This document shows positions 33,097 through 42,250 of a DNA stretch of 64,000 bases, in pieces. The position numbers were made by a program, and so were the translations under genes. This DNA is from Dasania phycosphaerae (GTDB lineage Bacteria > Pseudomonadota > Gammaproteobacteria > Pseudomonadales > Dasaniaceae): positions 152,103-216,102 of the forward strand of contig NZ_JAPTGG010000009.1 in NCBI RefSeq assembly GCF_026891035.1, read 5' to 3'. The notes under the pieces are model-generated. The model worked only from the letters and a program-made list of their open reading frames with translations. It was not told the origin of the DNA and did no database searches. The first letter of the stretch is position 1; the number at the start of each line of letters is the position of its first letter.

Positions 33097-34782
33097 ATGA
33101 TTAACCCCGCCACGCTAGCGGCTATGCAGCAATTAGGCTTACCTACGCAAATTGATTACACGCGCTACGATAGTTTACTGGATGTATTCGAGCATGTGAT
33201 TAAGGAACACGGCGATAAGCCGGCCTTTAGTTGTTTGGGGCACACCTTGAGCTTTAAACAATTTGGCGAGCAGGCAAAACAGTTTGCTGCCTATTTACAG
33301 CAACATACTGAGCTGCAAGCTGGCGATAGAGTGGCCATACAGCTGCCTAATATTTTGCAATATCCCGTGCTGTTGTTTGGTGTGTTGTTAGCGGATTTAG
33401 TGGTGGTTAACACCAACCCTTTGTATACCGCTAGGGAGTTAAAGCATCAGCTCAATGACTCCGGTGCCAAGCTGTTAATTGTACTTAAAAACGTGGCCAG
33501 CGCGGCGCAAGAGGTAGTGCCGGAAACCGCTGTAGAGCAAGTGTTGCTTACCGAGTTGGCAGATTTTCATCCCGCCCCTAAGCGGCTACTGATTAATGCT
33601 GTGGTCAAATATATTAAGCGGCTGGTGCCTAAACTAGATTTTGCTAAGTCCATATCATTGCGTGAGGCCATGGCCTTGGGTAAGCGCGCTAGCTATAAAC
33701 CGGTACAGGTCAGCAATGATCACTTAGCGGTGCTGCAATACACCGGTGGTACTACCGGTTTGGCGAAAGGGGCCATGCTTAGCCACGGTAATATTTTGGC
33801 TAATATTTTACAGTGCGAAGCCCTGTTCGGTAGCTATGGCATGACCAAAGGCCAAGAGACCGTGGTAGTGCCTTTACCGCTGTATCATATTTATTCATTT
33901 ACAGTTTGTATGGTGATGGTAGAAGAAGGCAGTCACTGCATACTGATTCCCAACCCCCGCGATTTGTCGTCCCTAGTGAAAGCGATTAAGCGTTATGGCA
34001 TGACATTCTTTTGCGGCTTGAATACATTGTTTGTGGCTCTGTGTCATGACCAGGGATTTAAGCAGCTGGATTTTTCTAGACTAAAACTCACCCTGTCGGG
34101 CGGCATGGCGCTAACCGAGGCGGTGGCCAAGCTGTGGCAGCAAACCACAGGCTGTGAGGTGCATCAGGGTTATGGCTTAACCGAAACATCACCGGTGATT
34201 TCGGCCAACCCCGGTGGCGGCAATAAAACTAACACCATAGGCTTGCCCCTGGCCGATACTGAATTAGTAGTAATGTCTGAGCAGGGTGAAATCCTACCCA
34301 TAGGGGAGCAAGGTGAGCTGTGCATGCGCGGGCCGCAATTGATGAAAGGCTATTGGCAGCAGCCAGAAGAAACCGCCAAAGTGATAGATGCTCAGGGCTG
34401 GTTTCACACCGGCGATATAGGGATATTAGACCCCGATGGCTACCATAGGGTGGTGGATCGCAAAAAAGATATGATACTGGTGTCCGGCTTTAACGTTTAC
34501 CCCAATGAAATAGAGGCCGTGCTTAGCGAGCATCCCGGGGTGTTGGAATGTGCGGCCATAGGCATACCGGATGACACCAAGGGCGAGCGCATACAAATGT
34601 ATGTGGTACTAAAGGATAAAAGCCTTAAGGGCGAGCAACTAAAGGGTTTTTGCAAATCCAAGTTGGCGGGTTATAAAGTGCCCAGTGAGTTTATTATTAG
34701 CGAGGAGCTACCTAAATCCGCAGTCGGTAAAATACTGCGCCGCGAACTACGCGATAAGGCCATCGCAGCCGCCACTGGCTAA
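33097..34782 (+). CDS. fadD: Long-chain fatty acid-CoA ligase
   Basis: The 561-residue AMP-forming ligase activates fatty acids to acyl-CoA at the inner face of the membrane. ANL-superfamily motifs are in order: YTGGTTGLAKGAMLSHGN (ATP/AMP loop), GYGLTETSPV (A5), GWFHTGDIG and DRKKDMILVSGFNVYPNEIE (hinge), and PKSAVGKILRREL near the C-terminus with the catalytic Lys. The length and motif set match FadD. An AAGGAT lies upstream of the ATG. It is divergent from the PhaJ-like gene. Confidence 0.92.
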   Translation: MINPATLAAMQQLGLPTQIDYTRYDSLLDVFEHVIKEHGDKPAFSCLGHTLSFKQFGEQAKQFAAYLQQHTELQAGDRVAIQLPNILQYPVLLFGVLLADLVVVNTNPLYTARELKHQLNDSGAKLLIVLKNVASAAQEVVPETAVEQVLLTELADFHPAPKRLLINAVVKYIKRLVPKLDFAKSISLREAMALGKRASYKPVQVSNDHLAVLQYTGGTTGLAKGAMLSHGNILANILQCEALFGSYGMTKGQETVVVPLPLYHIYSFTVCMVMVEEGSHCILIPNPRDLSSLVKAIKRYGMTFFCGLNTLFVALCHDQGFKQLDFSRLKLTLSGGMALTEAVAKLWQQTTGCEVHQGYGLTETSPVISANPGGGNKTNTIGLPLADTELVVMSEQGEILPIGEQGELCMRGPQLMKGYWQQPEETAKVIDAQGWFHTGDIGILDPDGYHRVVDRKKDMILVSGFNVYPNEIEAVLSEHPGVLECAAIGIPDDTKGERIQMYVVLKDKSLKGEQLKGFCKSKLAGYKVPSEFIISEELPKSAVGKILRRELRDKAIAAATG

Positions 34783-34952
34783 CTGGTATTACCGCCGCTT
34801 ACAGCTTAAAGCTTGCCACTGCCGACCATGTCGGCACTGTGGGGGTGCTTATTCTGCTCATGATTCATTATAATGCTGGGCTTTTCACTTCTCCTCTGGT
34901 GCTGTTATGGTAGCTACGCTGGGGGTGATGCTTAGCTGGCGACTCAATTTCT

Positions 34953-37900
34953 GTGCAAAACACCCTTAACAAACTTTCTCAAGCTATAGACCAGTGCTTA
35001 TTAAAAGATCAGCACAGCCTGCGCCGTAAACTGCGTGCGGCGCAACAGCGCGCTAAGCAAAATCAGCCGGCGGGCCGCATGGTGGATGAACTGGTGGCGC
35101 GTATAGAGGCTTCGCTACTGGCCTACCAGCAAAAAAGTGCCGCCCTGCCGAAAATAGAATTCCCCGAAGAGCTACCTATAGCTGAAAAGCGCCAGCAAAT
35201 TGCTGAGGCTATACGCGATAACCAAGTAGTGGTGATAGCCGGTGAAACGGGGTCGGGTAAAACCACCCAGCTGCCCAAGATTTGCCTAGAGCTGGGCCGC
35301 GGCGTAAAAGGCTTAATTGGCCACACCCAGCCGCGCCGTTTAGCGGCTCGTACCGTGGCGCAGCGCATAGCTGATGAACTGCATACGCCGCTGGGTGAGG
35401 GCGTGGGCTATCAGGTGCGTTTTACCGATAACACATCTGACGGCAGTTATATCAAGCTGATGACTGACGGTATTCTGCTAGCCGAAATCCAGCGCGACCG
35501 TTATTTATCTCAATACGATACCTTGATTATTGATGAGGCCCACGAGCGCAGCCTCAATATTGATTTTTTATTGGGCTACTTAAAACAGCTGCTACCTAAA
35601 CGCCCCGATTTAAAAATCATCATTACCTCGGCCACCATAGATTTAGAAAGTTTTTCCAAGCACTTTGGTGATGCCCCAGTAATCGAAGTATCGGGCCGTA
35701 CCTACCCGGTAGAAACACGCTATCGCCCCTTAGAGGAGTTAACCGAAGAGGGCGGTTTAGCCGAAGGCATAGCCGCAGCGCTAGAAGAACTAATGAGCGG
35801 CGATGGCCGGCAGGGTGGCGACGTACTGGTGTTTTTAAGTGGCGAGGCCGACATACGCGAGGTGTCGCGCTATTTACGCGACCAGCACGGCGGCAATCAG
35901 CGCCTGTGGCAAAACGTAGAGGTGTTGCCGCTGTACGCAAGGCTAAGCAATGCCGAGCAAAACAAAATATTCCAAATAGACAAACGCCGTGGCCGCCGCG
36001 TAGTGCTGGCCACCAATGTGGCTGAAACTTCGCTGACTGTGCCGGGCATACGCTATGTGATAGACCCAGGCTTTGCACGCATTAGCCGCTATAGCTATCG
36101 CACCAAGGTGCAGCGTTTACCTATAGAGGCCATCTCCCAGGCCAGTGCCAACCAGCGCAAAGGTCGCTGTGGCCGGGTGGCCGAAGGTATTTGTATACGT
36201 CTGTATAGCGAGGACGATTTTAATAGTCGCCCCGAGTTTACCGACCCCGAAATTAAGCGCACCAATTTAGCCTCGGTGATTTTGCAAATGCTGGCCATGC
36301 GCATAGGTGAGGTGCAAAGCTTCCCCTTTGTAGACCCACCCGATAGCCGCATGATTAATGACGGCTTTAAATTATTGGAAGAGCTGGGGGCAGTACACAA
36401 GCAGCAGCTTACTGAAACGGGCAAATTACTCGCCAGGTTTCCGGTAGACCCGCGCATGTCGCGTATGTTGATAGCCGCTAGCCAGCAAGGCTGTTTAAGC
36501 GAAATGCTGATTATTTGCAGCGCCCTAAGCGTGCAAGATCCCCGTGAGCGCCCCGCCGACAAGCGCCAAGCCGCTGATGAAAAACACCGCCGTTTTTGGC
36601 ATGAGGACTCCGACTTTTTAAGCTATGTAAACCTGTGGCAGCACTACGAAGAGCAGCGTCAGGAGCTAAGCCAAAATCAATTGCGCAAATATTGCCTGCG
36701 TAATTATTTATCGTTTATGAAAATGCGCGAATGGCGCGATATACACCACCAGCTCAAGTTAGTGGCGAAAGAGCTGGGCTACAAACAAAACAGCGAGCCC
36801 GCCAGCTACGAAGCCGTACACCGCAGCTTGCTAAGTGGCTTGCTTAGCCATATTGCCAATTTAGAATTAGATAAGGTTTACCTGGGCGCACGCAATCGCA
36901 AGTTGCATATCTTCCCCGGCTCAGCCCTGTTTAAGAAAACCCCTAAGTGGATAGCCGCAGCTGAAATTGCCGAGACCACGCAAGTCTACGCCCGTTGTTG
37001 TGCTCGCATACAGCCGGAGTGGGTGCTGGGTATTAACGATGCGTTATTTAAACACCGCTATAGCGAGCCGCATTGGCAGCAGCGCACGGGCAGGGTAATG
37101 GCCTTTGAAACCCTAAGCCTGTATGGCTTAGTGATTAAAGATAAAATCAAAGTGCACTACGGCCCTATCGATGCCGAGGTGGCACGGGAAATTTTTATAC
37201 GCGCAGGTTTAGTCGAGGGGCGTTATAAAACCAAAGCCAAGTTTTACCAGCACAACCAAAAACTGCTGCATGAAATTACCGAGCTGGAAGCCAAGTCCAG
37301 ACGCCGCGATATTTTAATCGACGATGAGCAGCTGTTTCAGTTTTATCACGAACGCCTGCCGCCGCATATCACTACCGCCAAGCAGTTTGAACACTGGTAT
37401 AAAACCGCGCAACAACAAGACCCACAGTGCCTGATGCTAAGCAAGGCTTTGCTGATGCAGCACAGCGCCAGTGAGGTAACGGAAGCGCAGTTCCCTACGG
37501 TGTTTAATTATGCTGATATGCGTTTTGCTCTTAGCTATGTGTTTGAACCCGGCCAGCCCAATGACGGCGTGACAGTGACGGTACCGCTGGCCTTGCTCAA
37601 CCGCATTACAAAAGAACCTTTTCAGTGGCTGGTGCCGGGCATGCTGCGAGATAAGTGCATAGCCTTGGTAAAAATGTTACCTAAGCAAGTGCGCAAGCAG
37701 TTTGTACCCGTGCCCGACTATGTAGATAAGGCGCTGGCGCGCATCAGCGATAAGCAGCAGGGCATATTAGAGGGCTTGGCCGAAGCGCTGTACCGCATTG
37801 CCGGGGTAGAAATAGATATTAACCAGTGGCAAACCGCCGAGCTGGATAATTTTTATCGCATGAATTTTAAAGTAGTGGATGGCGACGGCAAATTACTCGC

Positions 37901-38861
37901 GCAAAGCCGCGATCTAGATCAGCTATTAGAAGATTTTAAAGGCAAGGTCAGTGAAAGCGTACAGCAGCAAAGCCAGCCCCAGTTTCAGCAGCTGGATATT
38001 AAACGCTGGGATTTCGGCGAACTGCCTGCGCAATACCAGTTTAAACAGGCGGGAGTGACTATCACCAGTTATCCCGCCATCGTCGATAAAGGCGATAGCG
38101 TGGCGGTGGAGTTAATGGATTACCCGCAGGAAGCGCAGCTACAAACCCAGCAGGGTTTAGTGCGGTTGCTTATGTTGCAGCTGCCCCAGCAACTGAAAAC
38201 TTTGCGCAAAGACTTATTAAGCGGCAATCAAATTAGCTTGCAGCTGGCAGGCCTGTCTGAGCAGCGTAAAGAATGGTTGGAAGATTTGCTGCAAGCGGTA
38301 TTCAAACGCGTGTTTTTATCCGATGGTGAATTACCCTGCAGCGAACAGGCGTTTAAGCACTGCCTGGAGCAGCATAAGGGCCAGTTAATGAGCGTGGCGC
38401 TAGAGGCCGAAAAACTATTGTTGGCTATAGCTGAGGCTTATACCAAGGTGCGCAAGGCGATTAAAAAAGCCAACCAGCTCAGCTGGGCAACGGCAGTGGC
38501 CGATATCAACCAGCAGCTAAACCTGTTATTTGCTAAGGGGTTTATTGCCGATACTCCTTGGCAGCATTTGCAGCAATACCCACGCTACCTAGCGGCTATA
38601 GAACAGCGCATAGATAAATTGCGCGGCGGCCTGCCTCGCGATAGGCAGTTAATGACAGGCTTAAGTGAGCTTAGCCAGCCGCTTATTAAAGTGTGGCAGG
38701 GCAATCAGGCGGCTCAGCCTGAGTTGTTAAATTATCGTTGGTTGTTAGAGGAGTACAGGGTATCCTTGTTTGCACAGCCCTTGGGCACCTTGCAGCCAGT
38801 GTCTGAAAAGCGCTTGCGCAAACAATTGGCCGAGCTGCGCCAGCAGCAGCTAGTGAAATAG
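34953..38861 (+). CDS. hrpA: ATP-dependent RNA helicase HrpA (DEAH/RHA)
   Basis: This 1302-residue DEAH helicase helps to rescue stalled ribosomes and to process mRNA in gammaproteobacteria. Motif I GETGSGKTTQLPK is at about 96-108, followed by TQPRRLAARTVAQRIA, DEAHERSLNIDFLLGYL (motif II), ITSATID (III) and QRKGRCGRVAEG (VI). Then come HA2 and OB domains and the long C-terminal region particular to HrpA. The start is GTG; a Pribnow-like TATAAT lies at 34869-34874, about 80 bp upstream. The size is as usual. Confidence 0.97.
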   Translation: MQNTLNKLSQAIDQCLLKDQHSLRRKLRAAQQRAKQNQPAGRMVDELVARIEASLLAYQQKSAALPKIEFPEELPIAEKRQQIAEAIRDNQVVVIAGETGSGKTTQLPKICLELGRGVKGLIGHTQPRRLAARTVAQRIADELHTPLGEGVGYQVRFTDNTSDGSYIKLMTDGILLAEIQRDRYLSQYDTLIIDEAHERSLNIDFLLGYLKQLLPKRPDLKIIITSATIDLESFSKHFGDAPVIEVSGRTYPVETRYRPLEELTEEGGLAEGIAAALEELMSGDGRQGGDVLVFLSGEADIREVSRYLRDQHGGNQRLWQNVEVLPLYARLSNAEQNKIFQIDKRRGRRVVLATNVAETSLTVPGIRYVIDPGFARISRYSYRTKVQRLPIEAISQASANQRKGRCGRVAEGICIRLYSEDDFNSRPEFTDPEIKRTNLASVILQMLAMRIGEVQSFPFVDPPDSRMINDGFKLLEELGAVHKQQLTETGKLLARFPVDPRMSRMLIAASQQGCLSEMLIICSALSVQDPRERPADKRQAADEKHRRFWHEDSDFLSYVNLWQHYEEQRQELSQNQLRKYCLRNYLSFMKMREWRDIHHQLKLVAKELGYKQNSEPASYEAVHRSLLSGLLSHIANLELDKVYLGARNRKLHIFPGSALFKKTPKWIAAAEIAETTQVYARCCARIQPEWVLGINDALFKHRYSEPHWQQRTGRVMAFETLSLYGLVIKDKIKVHYGPIDAEVAREIFIRAGLVEGRYKTKAKFYQHNQKLLHEITELEAKSRRRDILIDDEQLFQFYHERLPPHITTAKQFEHWYKTAQQQDPQCLMLSKALLMQHSASEVTEAQFPTVFNYADMRFALSYVFEPGQPNDGVTVTVPLALLNRITKEPFQWLVPGMLRDKCIALVKMLPKQVRKQFVPVPDYVDKALARISDKQQGILEGLAEALYRIAGVEIDINQWQTAELDNFYRMNFKVVDGDGKLLAQSRDLDQLLEDFKGKVSESVQQQSQPQFQQLDIKRWDFGELPAQYQFKQAGVTITSYPAIVDKGDSVAVELMDYPQEAQLQTQQGLVRLLMLQLPQQLKTLRKDLLSGNQISLQLAGLSEQRKEWLEDLLQAVFKRVFLSDGELPCSEQAFKHCLEQHKGQLMSVALEAEKLLLAIAEAYTKVRKAIKKANQLSWATAVADINQQLNLLFAKGFIADTPWQHLQQYPRYLAAIEQRIDKLRGGLPRDRQLMTGLSELSQPLIKVWQGNQAAQPELLNYRWLLEEYRVSLFAQPLGTLQPVSEKRLRKQLAELRQQQLVK

Positions 38862-38933
38862 ATTATCGGCTACCATGGGTAATAAGCAGCGGTTAACGAT
38901 AAGTGAATAACAATAAACTGATATTGATTAGCA

Positions 38934-39866
38934 ATGACTGTTAGCGCACTTAATTATCAATCTTTAACGGTTACCGTACCCTGCGGTGAGCAGGTGCACC
39001 TCACGCGTTTTTATAAAAACAAAAAGCAACTGGGCATGCCGGTATTTATGCTGCACGGTCTATTAGAAGATGGCACCGCTTTTTATGATGAAAACGGCAA
39101 GGGCTTGGCCTGTTATATGGCGCAGCAAGGCTATGATGTGTATGTGGCAGACCTGCGCGGCAAGGGCCACAGTTGGCCTGCAATACAGGCTAATAGCCAA
39201 GTGGGGGTGCATCAGCACATCACTGAAGATATACCCGCACTATTAAAAAAAATACAGAGCATACGGGGAAATGCTCCCCAGATTTGGCTGGGCCATGGTT
39301 GGGGCAGTGTGTTACTAACGGCCTATTATGCCCGCAATACTCATTGCTTAGCCCCGGTTGCGCAGATGCTGCACCTAGGGGCGCGCAGGCAAACGCTGTT
39401 GTCCACACCGCTAAAACGCTTTGTGTTTAATACCTTGTGGCGTCGTTTGGGTGGCCTAGGCATAAGCTTAAATGGCTATTTGCCCAGCCGGTTTTTATGC
39501 CTGGGGGATTGCAAAGAATCCAGTAGCGATTATCAGGATTATTTAAGCTGGAGTCTTAGCGACGCCTGGCTGGACCCCAAAGATGGCTTTGATTATGGCG
39601 CCGCTATCACTAACAAGACTTTGCCCCCCAGCCTTTATGTGGCTTCGGTAGGGGACGCTATTTACGGTGATGTGGTGGATGCCCGCAGTTTTATGCGGCA
39701 GCTGGGGCCACACGATGGTCGTATGTTAATACTGGATAAAAAAGCCGGCAGCTTAAATAACTATAAGCACAATGAGCTGCTTAAACATGCCGATGCCGAA
39801 CAGGATCACTTCCCGCATATACTGGCTTGGTTAAATGAGTATCAGCAGTCGGCACTGGCTGGTTGA
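38934..39866 (+). CDS. Alpha/beta-hydrolase family protein
   Basis: The 310 residues begin with a strand-rich part, then VFMLHGLLEDGTAFYDENG (oxyanion HG) and YVADLRGKGHSWP. The nucleophile elbow is not a standard GxSxG: LGHGWGSVLLT shows GHGWG, with Gly or Trp in the place of the nucleophile Ser. That suggests a non-esterase member of the fold or an atypical active site. QDHFPHILAWLNEY near the end holds the usual His. It follows hrpA by 72 bp on the same strand. Substrate unknown. Confidence 0.75.
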   Translation: MTVSALNYQSLTVTVPCGEQVHLTRFYKNKKQLGMPVFMLHGLLEDGTAFYDENGKGLACYMAQQGYDVYVADLRGKGHSWPAIQANSQVGVHQHITEDIPALLKKIQSIRGNAPQIWLGHGWGSVLLTAYYARNTHCLAPVAQMLHLGARRQTLLSTPLKRFVFNTLWRRLGGLGISLNGYLPSRFLCLGDCKESSSDYQDYLSWSLSDAWLDPKDGFDYGAAITNKTLPPSLYVASVGDAIYGDVVDARSFMRQLGPHDGRMLILDKKAGSLNNYKHNELLKHADAEQDHFPHILAWLNEYQQSALAG

Positions 39867-39985
39867 GTACTCAATTTTATGTGGGCTAATGAAACTTGTT
39901 GTTGACCCTTGGGTCATAAGCAGCACAGAGCTGTAATGACTGTGCAATTAATGAGCGAGTGGCTAGGCTCAGTAGTTGAGCTGCG

Positions 39986-40002
39986 GTGTAGATAAGCTAC
40001 AC
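39986..40002. promoter_or_regulatory. GTGTAG-ATAAG-CTACAC dyad upstream of the RiPP operon
   Basis: A perfect 6-bp inverted repeat with a five-base centre lies 85 bp upstream of the precursor start. A second inverted pair, TGACCC-TT-GGGTCA, lies at 39903-39916. Either could be the operator of the operon; no regulator is encoded next to it. Confidence 0.35.
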
Positions 40003-40087
40003 TGTGGCAACGATTACCTATGCTAAGTCGTGCGTTAAATCTTTAGTGTTAATACTGACAACTAGAAACACAATACTAGGAGATACT

Positions 40088-40465
40088 ATGTCTACTTCAA
40101 ACAAAAAACCATTAGCGGCTGCACTAGGTGCGGCATTTCTAGCCACTGCGATTGCGCCTTTAGCCTCTGCCGAAGCCAATCCATTTGCCGCTAACCAACT
40201 AGCCAGCGGTTACGATTTAGCCAATTATGCCGATCACGAAGGCAAATGCGGCGAAGGTAAGTGCGGCGAGAAGGGTAAAAAAGAAGGTAAGTGCGGCGAA
40301 GGTAAGTGCGGCGAGAAAGGTAAAAAAGAAGGCAAATGCGGCGAAGGTAAGTGCGGCGAGAAAGCTAAAAAAGAAGGTAAGTGCGGCGAAGGTAAATGCG
40401 GCGAGAAAGCCAGAGAAGGTAAGTGTGGTGAAAAAACTAAAGAAGGCAAGTGTGGCGAGCACTAA
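40088..40465 (+). CDS. hvfA: HvfA/BufA-type RiPP precursor with ten EGKCG motifs
   Basis: The 125-residue precursor starts at the ATG at 40088, with AGGAGA five bases upstream. It has a Sec signal peptide (AAALGAAFLATAIAPLASA) and then EANPFAANQLASGYDLAN, the conserved leader of this family. A core of ten EGKCG motifs follows, mostly as repeats of the 15-residue unit EGKCGEGKCGEKGKK. In known HvfA and bufferin systems the Cys of EGKCG is oxidised by the MNIO enzyme to a thiooxazole/oxazolone-thioamide group that binds copper, and the product is exported to the periplasm. Only the modification enzymes next door support this here; the motif itself is exact. Confidence 0.92.
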   Translation: MSTSNKKPLAAALGAAFLATAIAPLASAEANPFAANQLASGYDLANYADHEGKCGEGKCGEKGKKEGKCGEGKCGEKGKKEGKCGEGKCGEKAKKEGKCGEGKCGEKAREGKCGEKTKEGKCGEH

Positions 40466-40481
40466 GTGCTAGCCAGTATGG

Positions 40482-41339
40482 ATGTCTTTAGTGAATAAAG
40501 CCGTAGCACTAGCGGGTTTAGGTTTGCGCAGGGATATTATGTCCTCTTTGCAAAGCTTGCCCGCTGGTGAGTTAGATTTTTTTGAGGTGGCTCCCGAAAA
40601 CTGGATAGGTTTGGGTGGTCGCTTGGGTAAGCAGTTTCAGGCCTTGGCCGAACGCTACCCTATATACCTACATGGTTTATCACTCAATATAGGCGGCACC
40701 GCCCCTTTAGATATTGAGTTGATTAACAACATCAAGCAGTTTATTAATCGTTTTAACTGCCCGCTCTACTCGGAGCATCTCACCTATTGTGGCGACAACG
40801 GCCATTTATACGATTTAATGCCCATCCCTTTTACCGAAGAGGCGGTTAAGCATGTGGCGGCCAGAATACGTGAAGTACAGGATAGGCTAGAGCAAAAGCT
40901 GGTGTTAGAAAACGCCTCCTATTATTGCGCACCCGATCAGCAGATGAGCGAGAGCGAATTTATTAACGCCGTCATGGCTGAGGCCGATTGCGAATTGTTG
41001 CTAGACGTTAATAATATTTATGTAAACAGCATTAATCACGGTTATGATCCCTATCAATTTTTAAGCGAGCTGCCTTTGCAGCGCGCCAGCTATATACATG
41101 TAGCTGGCCACTATGAAGAGGCCGAAGACCTGCGGGTAGATACCCATGGCGCCGATGTCATAGACCCCGTGTGGGATTTATTAAAAGCGGCTTATCAGCA
41201 GGTGGGGGTGTTACCCACATTACTGGAGCGGGATTTTAATTTCCCTCCTATGGCTGAGCTTTTGGCTGAGGTGGCAACCATCAAGCAGCTGCAGGCATTA
41301 GCTCAAAAAAACAGTGCAGCTGTTAAGGCGGCTGGCTAA
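40482..41339 (+). CDS. hvfB: MNIO (DUF692) multinuclear non-haem iron oxidase, RiPP-modifying
   Basis: This 285-residue TIM-barrel enzyme of the DUF692 family probably modifies the EGKCG Cys residues of the precursor. Metal-ligand segments are HGLSLNIGG (64-72), YSEHLTYCG (96-104), VLENASYY (141-148), LLLDVNNIYVNS (172-183), HVAGHYEE (206-213), DTHGAD (220-225) and LLERDFNFP. Together they can hold the two or three irons seen in this family. It lies 16 bp after the precursor gene and overlaps hvfC by 1 bp (TAATG), so one transcript is expected. Confidence 0.94.
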   Translation: MSLVNKAVALAGLGLRRDIMSSLQSLPAGELDFFEVAPENWIGLGGRLGKQFQALAERYPIYLHGLSLNIGGTAPLDIELINNIKQFINRFNCPLYSEHLTYCGDNGHLYDLMPIPFTEEAVKHVAARIREVQDRLEQKLVLENASYYCAPDQQMSESEFINAVMAEADCELLLDVNNIYVNSINHGYDPYQFLSELPLQRASYIHVAGHYEEAEDLRVDTHGADVIDPVWDLLKAAYQQVGVLPTLLERDFNFPPMAELLAEVATIKQLQALAQKNSAAVKAAG

Positions 41340-42136
41340 TGCCCTCTTTGCAACATACCACCGATCAATTTACCGCCTTTATACGCAACCCCGAGCAGCA
41401 GCCTGCGCCCGCCAATATAGAGGCACGTCGTTTAAAGATTTACCGCGACTTGTTTTATAACAATATAGAGGGCTTTGTGAGTGGCGCCTTTCCGGTGTTG
41501 CGCAGCTTGATTGCGGAGCAGCCCTGGCATGCGCTAGTGCGTGATTTTATGGTGACTCATCGTTGCCAGAGCCCCTATTTTTTAGAGATCAGCCAAGAGT
41601 TTCAGCACTATTTAGCTGGCCAGCCAGCCATATTAGCGACTGGGGATTATCCCGTATTTATACAGGCCCTGACCCATTATGAATGGGTGGAGCTGGCACT
41701 GGATGTGGCGGAAGATGATTTAGCCCAGTTTAAGCGCGAGCAGGGTCTTGCAGAGTTAAAGCATGAGCAGCACTGCGATTGGCTGCAGCAGCGGCCGCTG
41801 GCTTCGCCCTTAGCATGGTCCTTGGCTTATCAATACCCGGTGCACTTAATTGGCTTAGACTACCAGCCGCAACAAGCCAGCGAGCAACCCAGCTATTTGC
41901 TGGTGTATCGCAATCTGCAAGATCAAGTAGGTTTTATGGAGGCTAATGCTGTAACGGCTAGGTTGCTGGAGTTGGTTAATAATAACCCGCAGCAACTCAA
42001 TGGCGAGCAATTGCTACTGCAGCTAGCGCAAGAAATGCAGCATCCCAACCCTGAGCAAATTATCAGCAGTGGCTTGACTATATATCAGCAGCTCTATGAG
42101 CTGGATATTTTATTAGGCACGGTAGCCGTGAGCTAA
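41339..42136 (+). CDS. hvfC: DUF2063 partner protein of the MNIO enzyme (HvfC/BufC)
   Basis: The 265-residue protein begins with the DUF2063 domain: QDQF-like start (HTTDQFTAFIRNPEQ), IEARRLKIYRDLFYNNIEGF and FPVLRSLI, then SPYFLEISQEFQHYL. The domain was once called DNA-binding, but in RiPP clusters it binds the precursor leader and delivers it to the MNIO enzyme. The C-terminal half has the variable second domain of the family. It shares one base with the hvfB stop. The DoxX-like protein (HvfD/BufD) often found fourth in this operon is missing; mlaA follows instead. Confidence 0.9.
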   Translation: MPSLQHTTDQFTAFIRNPEQQPAPANIEARRLKIYRDLFYNNIEGFVSGAFPVLRSLIAEQPWHALVRDFMVTHRCQSPYFLEISQEFQHYLAGQPAILATGDYPVFIQALTHYEWVELALDVAEDDLAQFKREQGLAELKHEQHCDWLQQRPLASPLAWSLAYQYPVHLIGLDYQPQQASEQPSYLLVYRNLQDQVGFMEANAVTARLLELVNNNPQQLNGEQLLLQLAQEMQHPNPEQIISSGLTIYQQLYELDILLGTVAVS

Positions 42137-42250
42137 GTGTTAAGTTGTTGTTCTAGTGGGCGGCTGTCTAGTAGGCGATAGACCGCTAGATTATTATTGT
42201 CGTTTCCATTAATGTTCACAGCTGAAATTACGACTATTAATGGAATGCTT

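Noticed and set aside
40217..40462. Antisense frames of 71-81 codons over the EGKCG repeats
   Set aside because: They arise from the repeat structure of the precursor gene and have no start signals of their own.
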